A stretch of DNA of 64,000 bases from Candidatus Cryptobacteroides onthequi (GCA_018066125.1 JAGHSA010000062.1:1-64000); one strand, 5' to 3'. Shown: positions 51,808 through 61,105, numbered from the stretch's first letter. The notes: generated from the sequence alone by a model not told the origin. Made by a program: numbers and translations.

Positions 51808-53826
51808 ATGAAAATCAGGCTTCTCATCGCCGCCGCGGCTGTCACCGCCGCCATGGCATCGTGCTCACAGCACGGACACAAGATGGTTCAGGACGGGGAA
51901 TTCCGTTCCATGATAAGGCTATGGTCGGAGCACCACCTTTCCGACACTCTCGAAAGCCAGCTCGTCGACGCCCTGCGGCGCTATCCGGACTGTTGCGATG
52001 AAGTCTGGTTCTATGACGGCGATCCCAAGCCATACCCGCTCCACGAGTATGAGCGGCGTGCCGAAAAGATGGCCAAGGCAGCTCAGGACATGCGGGACAT
52101 GGGCATCATCCCGTCACTTCAGACCATATCCATAGGCCATCCGACGCATGTATCCACTCCCGAGGCCTTCGATGAGGAAGGATGGCGGGCGATGACATCC
52201 ATTGATGGCGTGCATGCAGCATCACAGACCTGCCCCAGAGACACAATGTTCCTGAAGGACGTGGCCTGGAGACATGCATTCTATGCCAGATATGTCCATC
52301 CGGAGTGCATCTACATGGACGACGACCTGCGCATCACCAGCCATTTCCCGGCAAAGGAGCTATGCTTCTGCGATGAATGCATCGCGCAGTACAACGCCGA
52401 AAACGGCAGCAGCTATACACGTGAGCAGCTCAAGGAAGCTCTGAATGCCAATGTCCCGGGCGTCAGGAGCAGCTGGATCAGATTCTCGCAGGAAAGTCTC
52501 GCGATGGTGGCCCGTGCCGTATCCAAGGCTGTGCATGAAGTATCGCCGCAGACCCACATGGGACTCCAGCATGTCAATTTCCACACCGAGCTGATGGAGG
52601 GCTGGGACTGGAATCCCATCTTCGATGCAATGGAGGAAGAGACCGGCCTCGTCCCGTATTCCCGTCCAGGTCACGGCTACTACAATGACCACAAGCCGCG
52701 CACGATGATAGAGAAGGCGTACGGCATCTCACGCCAGATCGCCAGACTGAACCCGGACATCACCATGATTGCGCCTGAGATCGAAGGTCACCGCCACAAG
52801 GCGACAGGAAAGTCTCCGCAAAGCGTGACTACCGAGACCCTTCTATACCTCGGCATGGGTGCCACAAGCATGTCGTATGCGCTTATCTGCAGCGCCCTCG
52901 AGCCTATGGACTGGTACGCAGACACCTATCTAAAGGCTCTGGACAGCTACCATGAGCTCTATCGCGGCTATGTCGCCCACAACAAAGACACCAAAGGCTC
53001 CGGCATCGACTCATATATCAGCCCCAACCATGTGCTCCGCGATGTCAGAGACGGCGAGCCTGCAGACGCATGGAAGATGACAACCGCGGGTGACGAGATA
53101 TTCGCGCTCGCTCCGCTCGGCATAGCGTTCACTCCAGAAAGCGGCTGCACCAGCGCTACCGTACTTGACCTTGAGGCAGCAAAAGGCATGTCCGACGAAG
53201 AGATACGTCTCCTCCTGAATTTCACCGGAGTCGTCATGGATCCGGCGACACTGGCTGAGCTCGAATCCCGAGACACTGACTTTTCCCTCAAGGAAGCTGA
53301 CGAGCCGGAAGGGCTCATAGGTTCTTCCAGGGGCCAGGCCTCAGCCGTGGGAGCGACCGAAGGCGAAAGCGCTCCAAAGGGGCTCCAGGGCGCTCGATTC
53401 CTCATTTCGGAGGGAGGACAGCATATTGCGGTGCTGCCATCTTTCAGCGCTGATGTCACCAACGCGGAACGTCTCGACATACTCCACATCTTCGACTGGG
53501 CGTCCAAGGGCCACATGTCAGTGATCCTCGAGAGCATGGCGCAGGCCATCCTGATGCCGAGAGTTTCCACCATCGATGGTTCGCTCAGGTCTGTGGTGTT
53601 TGTCAACGCCACCATCTCCGACCTCCCGGGTGCCACGCTCAGGCTCAGAGGCTGCCCTGCAGGTAGCCGCATCAGCTGGGAATGGGCAGAGAACAGGGCT
53701 GACGGCCGCAAGGGAAAGAGCACGCACAGCACCCGCCTGGATGTGACATGGGAGGGCAACGACGCTATCGTGACCCTCCCTGTGGTGAAAGCCTGGGATG
53801 CAGGCTATGTGAAAATCGGAGATTAA
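51808..53826 (+). CDS. Putative glycosidase lipoprotein, GH42-like architecture
   Basis: A 672-residue lipoprotein (lipobox AMASC, Cys19). The first 370 residues look like a TIM barrel: CIYMDDDLRITSHFP, the cysteine cluster CFCDEC as seen in some GH42-like proteins, then MGLQHVNFHTELMEGW and MIAPEIEGHRHK. The C-terminal half has a Rossmann-like, trimerisation-type region (GGQHIAVLPSF) and a beta tail. Catalytic residues cannot be assigned with confidence, so the family is tentative. It ends at a terminator shared with the converging dipeptidase gene. Confidence 0.55.
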   Translation: MKIRLLIAAAAVTAAMASCSQHGHKMVQDGEFRSMIRLWSEHHLSDTLESQLVDALRRYPDCCDEVWFYDGDPKPYPLHEYERRAEKMAKAAQDMRDMGIIPSLQTISIGHPTHVSTPEAFDEEGWRAMTSIDGVHAASQTCPRDTMFLKDVAWRHAFYARYVHPECIYMDDDLRITSHFPAKELCFCDECIAQYNAENGSSYTREQLKEALNANVPGVRSSWIRFSQESLAMVARAVSKAVHEVSPQTHMGLQHVNFHTELMEGWDWNPIFDAMEEETGLVPYSRPGHGYYNDHKPRTMIEKAYGISRQIARLNPDITMIAPEIEGHRHKATGKSPQSVTTETLLYLGMGATSMSYALICSALEPMDWYADTYLKALDSYHELYRGYVAHNKDTKGSGIDSYISPNHVLRDVRDGEPADAWKMTTAGDEIFALAPLGIAFTPESGCTSATVLDLEAAKGMSDEEIRLLLNFTGVVMDPATLAELESRDTDFSLKEADEPEGLIGSSRGQASAVGATEGESAPKGLQGARFLISEGGQHIAVLPSFSADVTNAERLDILHIFDWASKGHMSVILESMAQAILMPRVSTIDGSLRSVVFVNATISDLPGATLRLRGCPAGSRISWEWAENRADGRKGKSTHSTRLDVTWEGNDAIVTLPVVKAWDAGYVKIGD

Positions 53827-53828
53827 GA

Positions 53829-55157
53829 TCATCTGACCATGTCCGCACACTTCGCAAGGTGTGCGGACATTTTCTTTGCAGCCTTTTCCGGAGACATCTT
53901 CATAAGCTTCTTCTCCAGAGGAGCCTGAGCTGCATATATCTTGGCCTGGACGGCATCGCGTGCCTTCTGCCTGTCAGCGATACGTCCGGCATAGTCCTCG
54001 CTGAGAGCCTCCCACCTGTCAGCCTGATACCAATAGAATGAGACAGGATGTCTCTCGCGGAAATGTCCGTAATAGCTGAAATGCTTTTCCATAGCCTCTG
54101 CAGCATTGTCAAATCTGGCAAAATCAGACGGGAACTCGCTGACACCGAGATAGACTGGCAGGTAAGCCTCGGCACATGGTCTGCCGGGACACATCCACAT
54201 CAGACATCCCACCTCGCGAGGCATATCCTTCCTGAGCTGGAAAACCAGTGAGACTACCGTCTTGTCTACACATACGTTTCCCATGTGCTTGCCGCTGCCG
54301 TCATCCTGACCGTGAATGGAAAGAGCGGCGGTCAGGTCTTTGACCGTGAGCTTGTGCGCTAGAGTGATCATAGGTTCGAATGTCTCCACATCATACTTGT
54401 AGGTGCCGTCAGTCAATGCCGCGAGCACGTCCCTGTGGCGGTCGATATTGTGCGCAGAAGTGTAGGTCGAAGGCTTGCCGTATGCCTTGCGGAACGAGAA
54501 TTCCCCATCCTTTGCTGGGTCATACCATCCGCGGGCGGCCGCATATTCGACAAGGTCGGCAGAACCCGCGAAATTGTCCTTGTCAGAAAGGTCCACACGG
54601 TCTATCACATGGTAGTTGGGAATGACAAGAGCCTTGTCGTCGGGCACCCTCATTGCCACCCAATGGTGTCCCTTGACCAGAGACACAATCCATCCTTCAG
54701 ACTGGTCTGCGACCATATATGAGCGTCCGGCGTCCTTGTATCCATGCTCTTCCACGGCACGGCCGATGATATCTACGGCCTCGCGCGCAGAATGTGCCTG
54801 CCGTGCCACGACCGTGCGTATCTCATACAGCCATTCTCCCGGTTCGCAATCCTCTCTCGAGCCACAGTTGTCCGAGCAGACGCATACGCCATATTCATTC
54901 ATGAAACAATCCGCAGCCTTGAGCCCGGGGAACTCGACCCACTTGTAAGCAGCGGTACCTGCGACAGGATCTGACGGGACATTGTACACATTCATCATCT
55001 CGTGGACACTATCGTCTTCGTTGTGAGCGAAGAGCACTGAGCCATCAGCAGTGGCAAGACGCCCTGCAATGATGCTGAAGCAATTATATTCCTGTCCAAA
55101 AGCCTTCATTGAGACCGCAAAGAGAATAGCGGCTGCAAATATGAGTTTACGTTTCAT
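53829..55157 (-). CDS. C69-family dipeptidase
   Basis: A 442-residue Ntn-hydrolase of peptidase family C69, which cleaves dipeptides. Signal peptide 1-21 is followed by a short spacer, QEYN, and the conserved Cys26 in CFSIIAGRLATADGS, the presumed nucleophile exposed by processing. The family segments FAHNEDD, CVCSDNCGSRE and SYMVADQSEGWIV follow. Start 55157 is chosen for its signal peptide and its -7 element 20 bp upstream. Its last codons contain a hairpin terminator for the opposite strand. Likely periplasmic peptide breakdown. Confidence 0.85.
   Translation of the reverse strand: MKRKLIFAAAILFAVSMKAFGQEYNCFSIIAGRLATADGSVLFAHNEDDSVHEMMNVYNVPSDPVAGTAAYKWVEFPGLKAADCFMNEYGVCVCSDNCGSREDCEPGEWLYEIRTVVARQAHSAREAVDIIGRAVEEHGYKDAGRSYMVADQSEGWIVSLVKGHHWVAMRVPDDKALVIPNYHVIDRVDLSDKDNFAGSADLVEYAAARGWYDPAKDGEFSFRKAYGKPSTYTSAHNIDRHRDVLAALTDGTYKYDVETFEPMITLAHKLTVKDLTAALSIHGQDDGSGKHMGNVCVDKTVVSLVFQLRKDMPREVGCLMWMCPGRPCAEAYLPVYLGVSEFPSDFARFDNAAEAMEKHFSYYGHFRERHPVSFYWYQADRWEALSEDYAGRIADRQKARDAVQAKIYAAQAPLEKKLMKMSPEKAAKKMSAHLAKCADMVR
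53839..53877 (+). terminator. Terminator of the glycosidase pair, inside the C69 gene
   Basis: A perfect 12-bp stem, ATGTCCGCACAC with GTGTGCGGACAT around an 8-base loop, is followed by TTTTCTTT. It works for plus-strand transcripts and lies within the last codons of the minus-strand dipeptidase gene. Confidence 0.75.
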
Positions 55158-55177
55158 GTCTATTATATTTCTTACAC

Positions 55178-55185
55178 CAAACTTA
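55178..55185 (-). promoter_or_regulatory. -7 element of the C69 gene
   Basis: The minus strand reads TAAGTTTG, 20 bp before the ATG at 55157. It lies downstream of the longer in-frame start at 55190, which supports the shorter form. Confidence 0.5.
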
Positions 55186-55236
55186 CGCATTTTTGACTGA
55201 TTAATCTAATGAACCCAGATGAATAGAGTCGTGTAA

Positions 55237-56103
55237 TTAGCGGGATTTACATTGCTTTCGGAATTCCATTGGACTGCAGCCAACATTATTAACGAAGAAA
55301 CGCCCGAATACAGTCTGATTTGAAAAGCCCAACATCTCAGATATGCGAGCTATAGAATAGTCCGTATCGGTCAGCCTTATTTTTGCATCTATAATAATAC
55401 GCCTTTCTATCCAATAATATGCGCCATATCCAGTAGAGCGTTTTAGTACTGCAGAAAGATTCTTAGGAGTTGTGCAGAGTATGTCTGCATAGTGCTCTAC
55501 TCGATGATACTTTGTATATTCTTTCCTAAGATAATGAAAAAATCCTTTAACTAAATCGTGTTTCTCTGAATTATTATATTTTACTGAGTTATTCTCTTGA
55601 ATCAAGAATTGAGACATTGCCACGATATAGGCTTTGGTAAGCAAACGGATAGTCTCTTTCTTTTCTGTGTTATGTAATCCCTCGATGATGTCTCTACATA
55701 TAAGTAAATAATTTTCGAATGCACCTCGTGAGGTAGTGTTTGTCATATAATTTTTGTCAGGATCAATAGATGTGAGATATGTATCAATATCTAGACTCCT
55801 CAAAAACGACACGGATAACATCATAATAGAGACGGTTTCACAACAATTACATCCTTGAAATTGAATGAATTGGCGAGGGAAGAAGAATCTCACATCGCCA
55901 GACACAATCTCAAACGGGTCATTATTGACGATACCTGATATATGCCCTGACTTACAATGAATGAGAATTGTAAATTCGCAATTTAGAGTAACATTATTAA
56001 CTCTATTTAAATCTGGGCCGGATATAATATAGAAATCTTCATCAAGATTAGCTTTCCACTCGCAATTGGAGATTAGGTCAATAAATGTAATGGCATCCAT
56101 CAT
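55237..56103 (-). CDS. AraC-family transcriptional regulator
   Basis: A 288-residue regulator whose C-terminal 95 residues carry two helix-turn-helix units: ADILCTTPKNLSAVLKRSTG, and ISEMLGFSNQTVFGRFF followed by the usual GCSPMEFRKQ. The N-terminal half is a cupin-like sensor with an unusual cysteine group, QGCNCCETV. Codon and base use are clearly more AT-rich than in the rest of the window. It is divergent from the C10 protease gene, 208 bp away, and probably regulates it. ATG 56103 or 56100 could be used. Confidence 0.88.
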   Translation of the reverse strand: MMDAITFIDLISNCEWKANLDEDFYIISGPDLNRVNNVTLNCEFTILIHCKSGHISGIVNNDPFEIVSGDVRFFFPRQFIQFQGCNCCETVSIMMLSVSFLRSLDIDTYLTSIDPDKNYMTNTTSRGAFENYLLICRDIIEGLHNTEKKETIRLLTKAYIVAMSQFLIQENNSVKYNNSEKHDLVKGFFHYLRKEYTKYHRVEHYADILCTTPKNLSAVLKRSTGYGAYYWIERRIIIDAKIRLTDTDYSIARISEMLGFSNQTVFGRFFVNNVGCSPMEFRKQCKSR

Positions 56104-56125
56104 TGTAATCCACTTATAGAATGAT

Positions 56126-56133
56126 CAAAGATA
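56126..56133 (-). promoter_or_regulatory. -7 element of the AraC gene
   Basis: The minus strand reads TATCTTTG, 22 bp before the ATG at 56103. Confidence 0.5.
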
Positions 56134-56219
56134 TATACATAATTCGATAATTATCATCATAAAAGGAAAATTGGATAAAACACACGAAACCATGTAGAAT
56201 TTCAAATTAATAAATGATA

Positions 56220-56228
56220 TAATTTTGC
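56220..56228 (+). promoter_or_regulatory. -7 element of the C10 protease gene
   Basis: TAATTTTGC is a full match, about 83 bp before the ATG at 56312, giving a leader of about 75 nt. The region between this and the AraC promoter is AT-rich and would hold any operator. Confidence 0.5.
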
Positions 56229-56311
56229 AGCAAACTTATTGGAATATAAAGATATATCGCAGCCATACTGGTACAACTGCGATATCAATCACATTAAATA
56301 ACATATCAATT

Positions 56312-57730
56312 ATGAACAAAATCTACTACATGTTACTATTAGTCATGTTTGTTTCATGCCAAGACATGACGGTATCGGTTGACCAAATAAATCTCTCAAC
56401 ATCAGATTCAGGATATCAGCGTTGTACTGACAGGAGTTACAGGGCTAATTTGTCGGCATCAGATATATCTCTTGATACAGATGATGCCATAGCTGTCGCC
56501 ACACAATATTTAAAAAATAATTGTCCAACAAAGTCTACAGAGCTTATTAACAGCGTAGTTGCCATCCCTTCAGATGAATCTCCATACATATATGCCATCA
56601 ATCTTCAGGATGGCTACATTCTGATTTCAGCCTCAAAATCATATTATCCAATATTGGCAGAGGTTGAGCATGGGAGGTATTCGAAATATGATAATAGCGC
56701 AAGCAACATGATAATCAATGAACTTGCTGACATTGTTGCATTATCTACTCATAATGAAGATATGATAGACAAATGTAGGTCTTTATGGGTAGAATACGAA
56801 ATTTGTACAACTTCTGACATTTCAGTCACAAAATCTTTTGGAGCATATCAAAATTATCAGAGAATGCTATATAATGACTACATTCCGGAATGGCAGGCAG
56901 ATGGTTTTAATTTCTATTTCCTTAGTCAAAAGCCAGAATTGATGCCTCAAAGCGTATATGATTCATTTTGTCAGGAAGCATCTGATGACATGCAAGAAGT
57001 TGACGATTTTCCATACTTGTATTCAGCAATTATTCTGGAGAGAATAAGGACTACAGAGAATACCGTGGGACCTTACACAAATACTATCTGGGGGCAAGGT
57101 ACTCCTTATAACGCACTTGTTCCATTAAATGGAGCATTAGGATGTGCCACAATCGCATTGGGACAAATAATGAAATATTACCAGTACCCTACTACATATG
57201 GTTGGAACGACATGCCTGATCATGTCTCGAGTTCTGCATCGTGCCCTGTATTGGCGTCCTTTTTGTATTCGATAAGAGAAGATAATAACGCTGATGACGG
57301 AGGAACAACTATTCAAAGAGCAAGAAGGTATCTACGAAACAATGGATACAATGCTAACATAATAGATCATAATTTATCTTCTGTTATTTCATCACTAAAT
57401 AATGGAAACCCTGTCTATATGAGAGGAGAGGATTCAATACAAGGTCAAACTGCTCAACATGCATGGGTTTGTGATGGATATCAGAGTTTTCATCAGGATA
57501 TAGAATATCTTCTCCTATTCCCTATCTTCGATGGAGATGAAGTATGGTATATCGAAGAATATGATAGTTACTCCATGTTTGGCAACAGTTATGTAAGAAT
57601 GAGAATGAATTGGGGTAATTTTGGAGTAGGAAACGGATATTTCCTGGAAGACAACACATATGTTACATTTGATAATACTTCTCGAAACTATACAAGAAAC
57701 AGAAAAGACATCCTCATCTCACTAAATTAG
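56312..57730 (+). CDS. C10 (streptopain-like) cysteine protease lipoprotein
   Basis: A 472-residue zymogen of peptidase family C10, the SpeB/Bfp group. Lipoprotein leader FVSC (Cys16). A Spi-like propeptide (about 60-150) contains AINLQDGYILISASKSYYPILAE. The catalytic domain has WGQGTPYNALVP, Cys278 in GCATIALGQIMKYYQYP, and His383 in AQHAWVCDGY. C-terminal NWGNFGVGNGYF also fits the family. Start 56312; the upstream extension begins at a TTG in the -7 element. Base composition is AT-rich, like the divergent AraC gene and unlike the flanks. The 8-bp spaced small lipoprotein gene downstream may encode its inhibitor. Confidence 0.9.
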   Translation: MNKIYYMLLLVMFVSCQDMTVSVDQINLSTSDSGYQRCTDRSYRANLSASDISLDTDDAIAVATQYLKNNCPTKSTELINSVVAIPSDESPYIYAINLQDGYILISASKSYYPILAEVEHGRYSKYDNSASNMIINELADIVALSTHNEDMIDKCRSLWVEYEICTTSDISVTKSFGAYQNYQRMLYNDYIPEWQADGFNFYFLSQKPELMPQSVYDSFCQEASDDMQEVDDFPYLYSAIILERIRTTENTVGPYTNTIWGQGTPYNALVPLNGALGCATIALGQIMKYYQYPTTYGWNDMPDHVSSSASCPVLASFLYSIREDNNADDGGTTIQRARRYLRNNGYNANIIDHNLSSVISSLNNGNPVYMRGEDSIQGQTAQHAWVCDGYQSFHQDIEYLLLFPIFDGDEVWYIEEYDSYSMFGNSYVRMRMNWGNFGVGNGYFLEDNTYVTFDNTSRNYTRNRKDILISLN

Positions 57731-57738
57731 AAACACCT

Positions 57739-58209
57739 ATGAAACATACGATTCTTGCTATTTTCTCAGTCTTGATGCTGGCAGGCTGTGCCACAAAGGA
57801 CGGACTTCCTACATACAATTACAACGACATGTATCTTACTACCGATGGCGTATCATACGACAATGCCAATGGAAGAACCGTTTATATCGACAGATCAGGT
57901 GCACCCGTGACCCTTACCATATTCTACCCAAGCATAGAGGGCGGTTTTGTTTATCTCCGCCGTCCCGGCGACCACAAACCTTTCGATTTCGACAAATCCT
58001 GGTTGTCAGCATCTGTCACATACACTGGCGAATACTCCGGCGAACCGATCATGGTCGGAGGCAAGCTCATCAATCCGGGGAAATATTATGCGACCGTCGA
58101 GGTGAAGGCTCAGGAAAACAAATCTGGAAAGCAGAGAAAAACCACGCTTGAATTGTCGTCCTACAGTGTCGACACCTTCTGTGCAGACGTTGTCATTATC
58201 CAAGAATAA
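57739..58209 (+). CDS. Small lipoprotein, candidate partner or inhibitor of the C10 protease
   Basis: A 156-residue lipoprotein (lipobox LAGC, Cys17) rich in beta strands, with no family recognised. It begins 8 bp after the C10 protease stop. In Bacteroides several C10 proteases are encoded beside small secreted inhibitors; position and size fit that pattern, but the sequence shows no diagnostic motif. Its base composition is closer to the chromosome than that of the protease. It could equally be an unrelated surface lipoprotein. Confidence 0.6.
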   Translation: MKHTILAIFSVLMLAGCATKDGLPTYNYNDMYLTTDGVSYDNANGRTVYIDRSGAPVTLTIFYPSIEGGFVYLRRPGDHKPFDFDKSWLSASVTYTGEYSGEPIMVGGKLINPGKYYATVEVKAQENKSGKQRKTTLELSSYSVDTFCADVVIIQE

Positions 58210-58331
58210 GCAGCCTAAGTGTCGGAGATTCACCGGCGTGTCACCTGAAATATAATGTATGTGCACTGAGAACCGGGGATAATTTCCAAATTATTGTTAA
58301 CTTAGTTCTCATAACTATACTATCACATCTC

Positions 58332-59714
58332 ATGAGACTAAGAACCATTATCGCTTCGGCAGCGCTGCTGGTCTGCATGGCGGCGCAGGCACAGACCAAT
58401 CCTTTCCCACTTCCAATACGTGCTGGCCAGGGCCCACAGAGTGAGCCGCTCGCTGGTGGCGTGTATATGACACCGGGCCTTTGCGGCATATTCCACACAT
58501 GGGGATTCGTCGGAGACTCCCTTTGCAGCGGAGAGCTGGAATCTGTGGAAAAGAACGGGAAGAACGGCTACAATGACATCTACGAGTATTCCTGGGGACA
58601 GAGAATGTGCGCTTACATGGGCACGACTGGCGACAACTACTCCGTCGGAGGCGAGACAGCAGAAGGCTGGATACGTCATTTCTGGAACAGTCCGAAGAAC
58701 AGGAACAACAACATCGACGCAAAGGCAGATCCAAAGCAGGCATATATCATTGCCCTGATGGCTAATGACTCCCACAGGGGCATTCCGGCAGGAAATGTCA
58801 AGACCGATGTCGATCTGGACGATTACAACAACAACAAAGGCGAGACCTTCGCTGGCAGCTATGCAGGCATCATCCAGCGTCTGAAGAGCATCCAGCCTGA
58901 CGCTAAGTTCTTCGTAGTCACAGCTCCGAAGGGAAGAAACGTACCGGAATACAATGATGTAGTAAGAAGCATGGCTGACATCTTCGAGAATGTGTACGTG
59001 ATAGACCTTGCCAAGTATTCAATAGACTATGCAGATCCTGATTTCAGGAAGGCAAACTTCACTGGAGGCCACATGAATGCCATCGGTTACGAATATACTG
59101 CTTGGATGTTCCTGAACTATATCGACTGGATCATCAGAAGCAGACCTGAGGAGTTCCTCGAGACAGGCTTCATCGGCAGGAATCACAGCTACGCAGGTAC
59201 CAGGATGCTTTACAAGGGTCTTCCAGCCAAGGCTTCTGCAGAAACTGATTTCGACACTTTCGTTCAGCAGTACAAGAAGAATAAGGCAGAGTGGGACGCC
59301 GCATTTGATTTCCTCCAGAGAGAGGACCTCAAGACCCTCAAGCCAGGAAGGTACGAGCTGACCCCTAGGGGCACATATGCAAACATCCAGGAGCTCACCA
59401 CATCAAAGGAGAATCCCAAGAAGGAAGCATATGAGCGCCACGAGAAGTACGTCGACATCCAGTACATGCTCGAGGGTGAGGAGCTCATTTACATCTCTGA
59501 CATGGATTCCATGAAAGAAAAGACCAAGGAGTATGACGCAGAGAATGATTATGAACTTTTCTCCGGAAGCAATGCTCCAAGACCAGTGGTCATGAATGAC
59601 ACGACCTTCGTAGTGGCCTTTCCTTCTGACCCGCACCGTCCAGGCCTTGCCCCTCAGGGCACGAAGCCTGCGAAGGCCAAGAAAGTTGTCGTGAAAGTCA
59701 TCTATTCAGAATGA
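58332..59714 (+). CDS. Secreted SGNH hydrolase fused to a YhcH/YiaL-type domain
   Basis: A 460-residue secreted protein with a signal peptide 1-21. The N-terminal two thirds is an SGNH/GDSL hydrolase with Ser63 in GDSL and the late block GGHMNAIGY, typical of esterases or deacetylases acting on glycans. From about residue 310 a cupin-like YhcH/YjgK/YiaL domain follows (RYELTPRGTYANIQE, HEKYVDIQYMLEGEE, HRPGLAP). Members of that family act with sialic-acid or other sugar catabolism, usually as single-domain cytoplasmic proteins. The fusion and its export are unusual. Start 58332 fits the signal peptide. Confidence 0.82.
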   Translation: MRLRTIIASAALLVCMAAQAQTNPFPLPIRAGQGPQSEPLAGGVYMTPGLCGIFHTWGFVGDSLCSGELESVEKNGKNGYNDIYEYSWGQRMCAYMGTTGDNYSVGGETAEGWIRHFWNSPKNRNNNIDAKADPKQAYIIALMANDSHRGIPAGNVKTDVDLDDYNNNKGETFAGSYAGIIQRLKSIQPDAKFFVVTAPKGRNVPEYNDVVRSMADIFENVYVIDLAKYSIDYADPDFRKANFTGGHMNAIGYEYTAWMFLNYIDWIIRSRPEEFLETGFIGRNHSYAGTRMLYKGLPAKASAETDFDTFVQQYKKNKAEWDAAFDFLQREDLKTLKPGRYELTPRGTYANIQELTTSKENPKKEAYERHEKYVDIQYMLEGEELIYISDMDSMKEKTKEYDAENDYELFSGSNAPRPVVMNDTTFVVAFPSDPHRPGLAPQGTKPAKAKKVVVKVIYSE

Positions 59715-59736
59715 CCGTCAATCCTTGACACAAAGA

Positions 59737-59771
59737 AAGGGCCGGCTATAAGTGTGACATAGCCGGCCCTT
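59737..59771 (-). terminator. Terminator of the rubrerythrin gene
   Basis: AAGGGCCGGCTAT and ATAGCCGGCCCTT form a perfect 13-bp stem with a 9-base loop. The T-rich run is on the minus-strand side, 18 bp after the rubrerythrin stop, although it may also slow plus-strand transcripts. Confidence 0.75.
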
Positions 59772-59788
59772 CTCATGTCGCGGGACTA

Positions 59789-60328
59789 TTAATAGTTCTC
59801 AGCGCAAACCTCGAAGTATGCCTGAGGGTGGTTGCAGGTAGGACATACCTCAGGAGCCTCCTCACCTACCACGATGTGACCGCAGTTGCGGCACTCCCAT
59901 ACCTTGACTGATGACTTCTTGAATACTTCTGCAGTCTCAATGTTCTTTAGAAGTGCGCGGTAACGCTCCTCATGGCGCTTCTCGATAGCTGCGACAAGAC
60001 GGAAACGTGCTGCGAGATCTGCAAAGCCTTCCTCTTCAGCGGTCTTGGCGAAACCCTCATACATATCTGTCCACTCGTAGTTCTCACCGGCGGCAGCAGC
60101 AGCAAGGTTATCGGTAGTGCTTCCGATGCCCTCGAGCTCCTTGAACCAGAGCTTCGCGTGCTCCTTCTCATTGTTTGCAGTAGCCTCAAAGATGGCTGCG
60201 ATCTGCTCATATCCCTCTTTCTTTGCCCTTGAAGCAAAGTATGTGTACTTGTTGCGAGCCTGTGACTCACCAGCGAAAGCTGCTTCCAGATTCTTCTCGG
60301 TCTGGGTTCCTGCGTATTTGTTAGCCAT
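59789..60328 (-). CDS. rbr: Rubrerythrin
   Basis: A 179-residue non-haem iron protein that reduces hydrogen peroxide in anaerobes. The ferritin-like four-helix domain has iron ligands in [11 protein letters not shown] and [10 protein letters not shown]. The C-terminal rubredoxin-like domain has two CxxC pairs, in CRNCGH and CPTCNH. The start at 60328 (MANKYAGTQ) is set by family length and by the promoter. It stands alone between a strong promoter and terminator, which fits a high-level oxidative-stress gene. Confidence 0.95.
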   Translation of the reverse strand: MANKYAGTQTEKNLEAAFAGESQARNKYTYFASRAKKEGYEQIAAIFEATANNEKEHAKLWFKELEGIGSTTDNLAAAAAGENYEWTDMYEGFAKTAEEEGFADLAARFRLVAAIEKRHEERYRALLKNIETAEVFKKSSVKVWECRNCGHIVVGEEAPEVCPTCNHPQAYFEVCAENY

Positions 60329-60362
60329 ATTGATATAGATGTTAAATTGTTTATTCTCTCTG

Positions 60363-60395
60363 GCAAAGATATGCACTTATTTTGAATAATTCAAA
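60363..60395 (-). promoter_or_regulatory. Full promoter of the rubrerythrin gene
   Basis: On the minus strand TTTG (60395..60392), a 20-bp spacer and TATCTTTGC (60371..60363) are a complete consensus match, about 35 bp before the ATG. Confidence 0.8.
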
Positions 60396-60505
60396 AAAAG
60401 TGCCATTGTCAGCTGCAATTTCAATTTCAAAGTAATGGATTTAATGGACAACTTGTCCGATGAATATCGAAAAAAACGATATATTTACTGAAAAGAAGAA
60501 CGAAT

Positions 60506-61105
60506 ATGAAAGAAAGATATAAGACTCTGCTTCTCAGCACGGGCAGAGAAGGAGCAGAACAGGTACTCACGAACCTGGAAAAGATAGGTTTCTTCGAAGC
60601 TCCGGCTTCCACAAGATTCCACCTTGCGAACCGGGGAGGGCTGCTTGAGCATTCGCTCAATGTATGCGACATGGCACTGATGCTCCGCGACCAGATGGTG
60701 GCCCGCGACCCTTCACTCGACAGGACCGTTCCAGAGAGCAGCGTGATCCTCTGTTCTCTCCTGCACGATGTGTGCAAGGCAGAGATCTACAAGGAAGGCA
60801 CCCGCAATGTCAAGAACGAAAACACCGGCCGCTGGGAGACAGTAGCCACCTACAACGCAGACTACAGCCGCTTCCCTATCGGACACGGCGAGAAGTCTGT
60901 CATACGTCTCATGGCTTGGGGGCTGAACCTCAGCATGGACGAGATGCTGGCCATACGCTGGCACATGGGAGCATGGGAGCTTCCGTTCCAGAGCTATGAG
61001 GCCATGGGAAATCTTTCCGCCGCGCGGGATAAATGCCCCCTCGTGACGCTGATCCAGTGTGCAGACCAGCTCGCGACAGGCATTGTGGAAGCAGCTGCAG
61101 AGTGA
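60506..61105 (+). CDS. HD-domain phosphohydrolase
   Basis: A 199-residue cytoplasmic HD-superfamily metal-dependent phosphohydrolase. The metal site is formed by the His of RGGLLEHSLNV (near residue 50), the HD pair in CSLLHDVCKAEIY, and later histidines in GHGEKSVI and RWHMGAWE. Such proteins hydrolyse phosphate or phosphodiester bonds of nucleotides; the substrate here is unknown. No signal peptide. A possible -7 element (TATATTTA at 60480) lies upstream. It converges with the DUF2147 gene, 6 bp apart. Confidence 0.85.
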   Translation: MKERYKTLLLSTGREGAEQVLTNLEKIGFFEAPASTRFHLANRGGLLEHSLNVCDMALMLRDQMVARDPSLDRTVPESSVILCSLLHDVCKAEIYKEGTRNVKNENTGRWETVATYNADYSRFPIGHGEKSVIRLMAWGLNLSMDEMLAIRWHMGAWELPFQSYEAMGNLSAARDKCPLVTLIQCADQLATGIVEAAAE

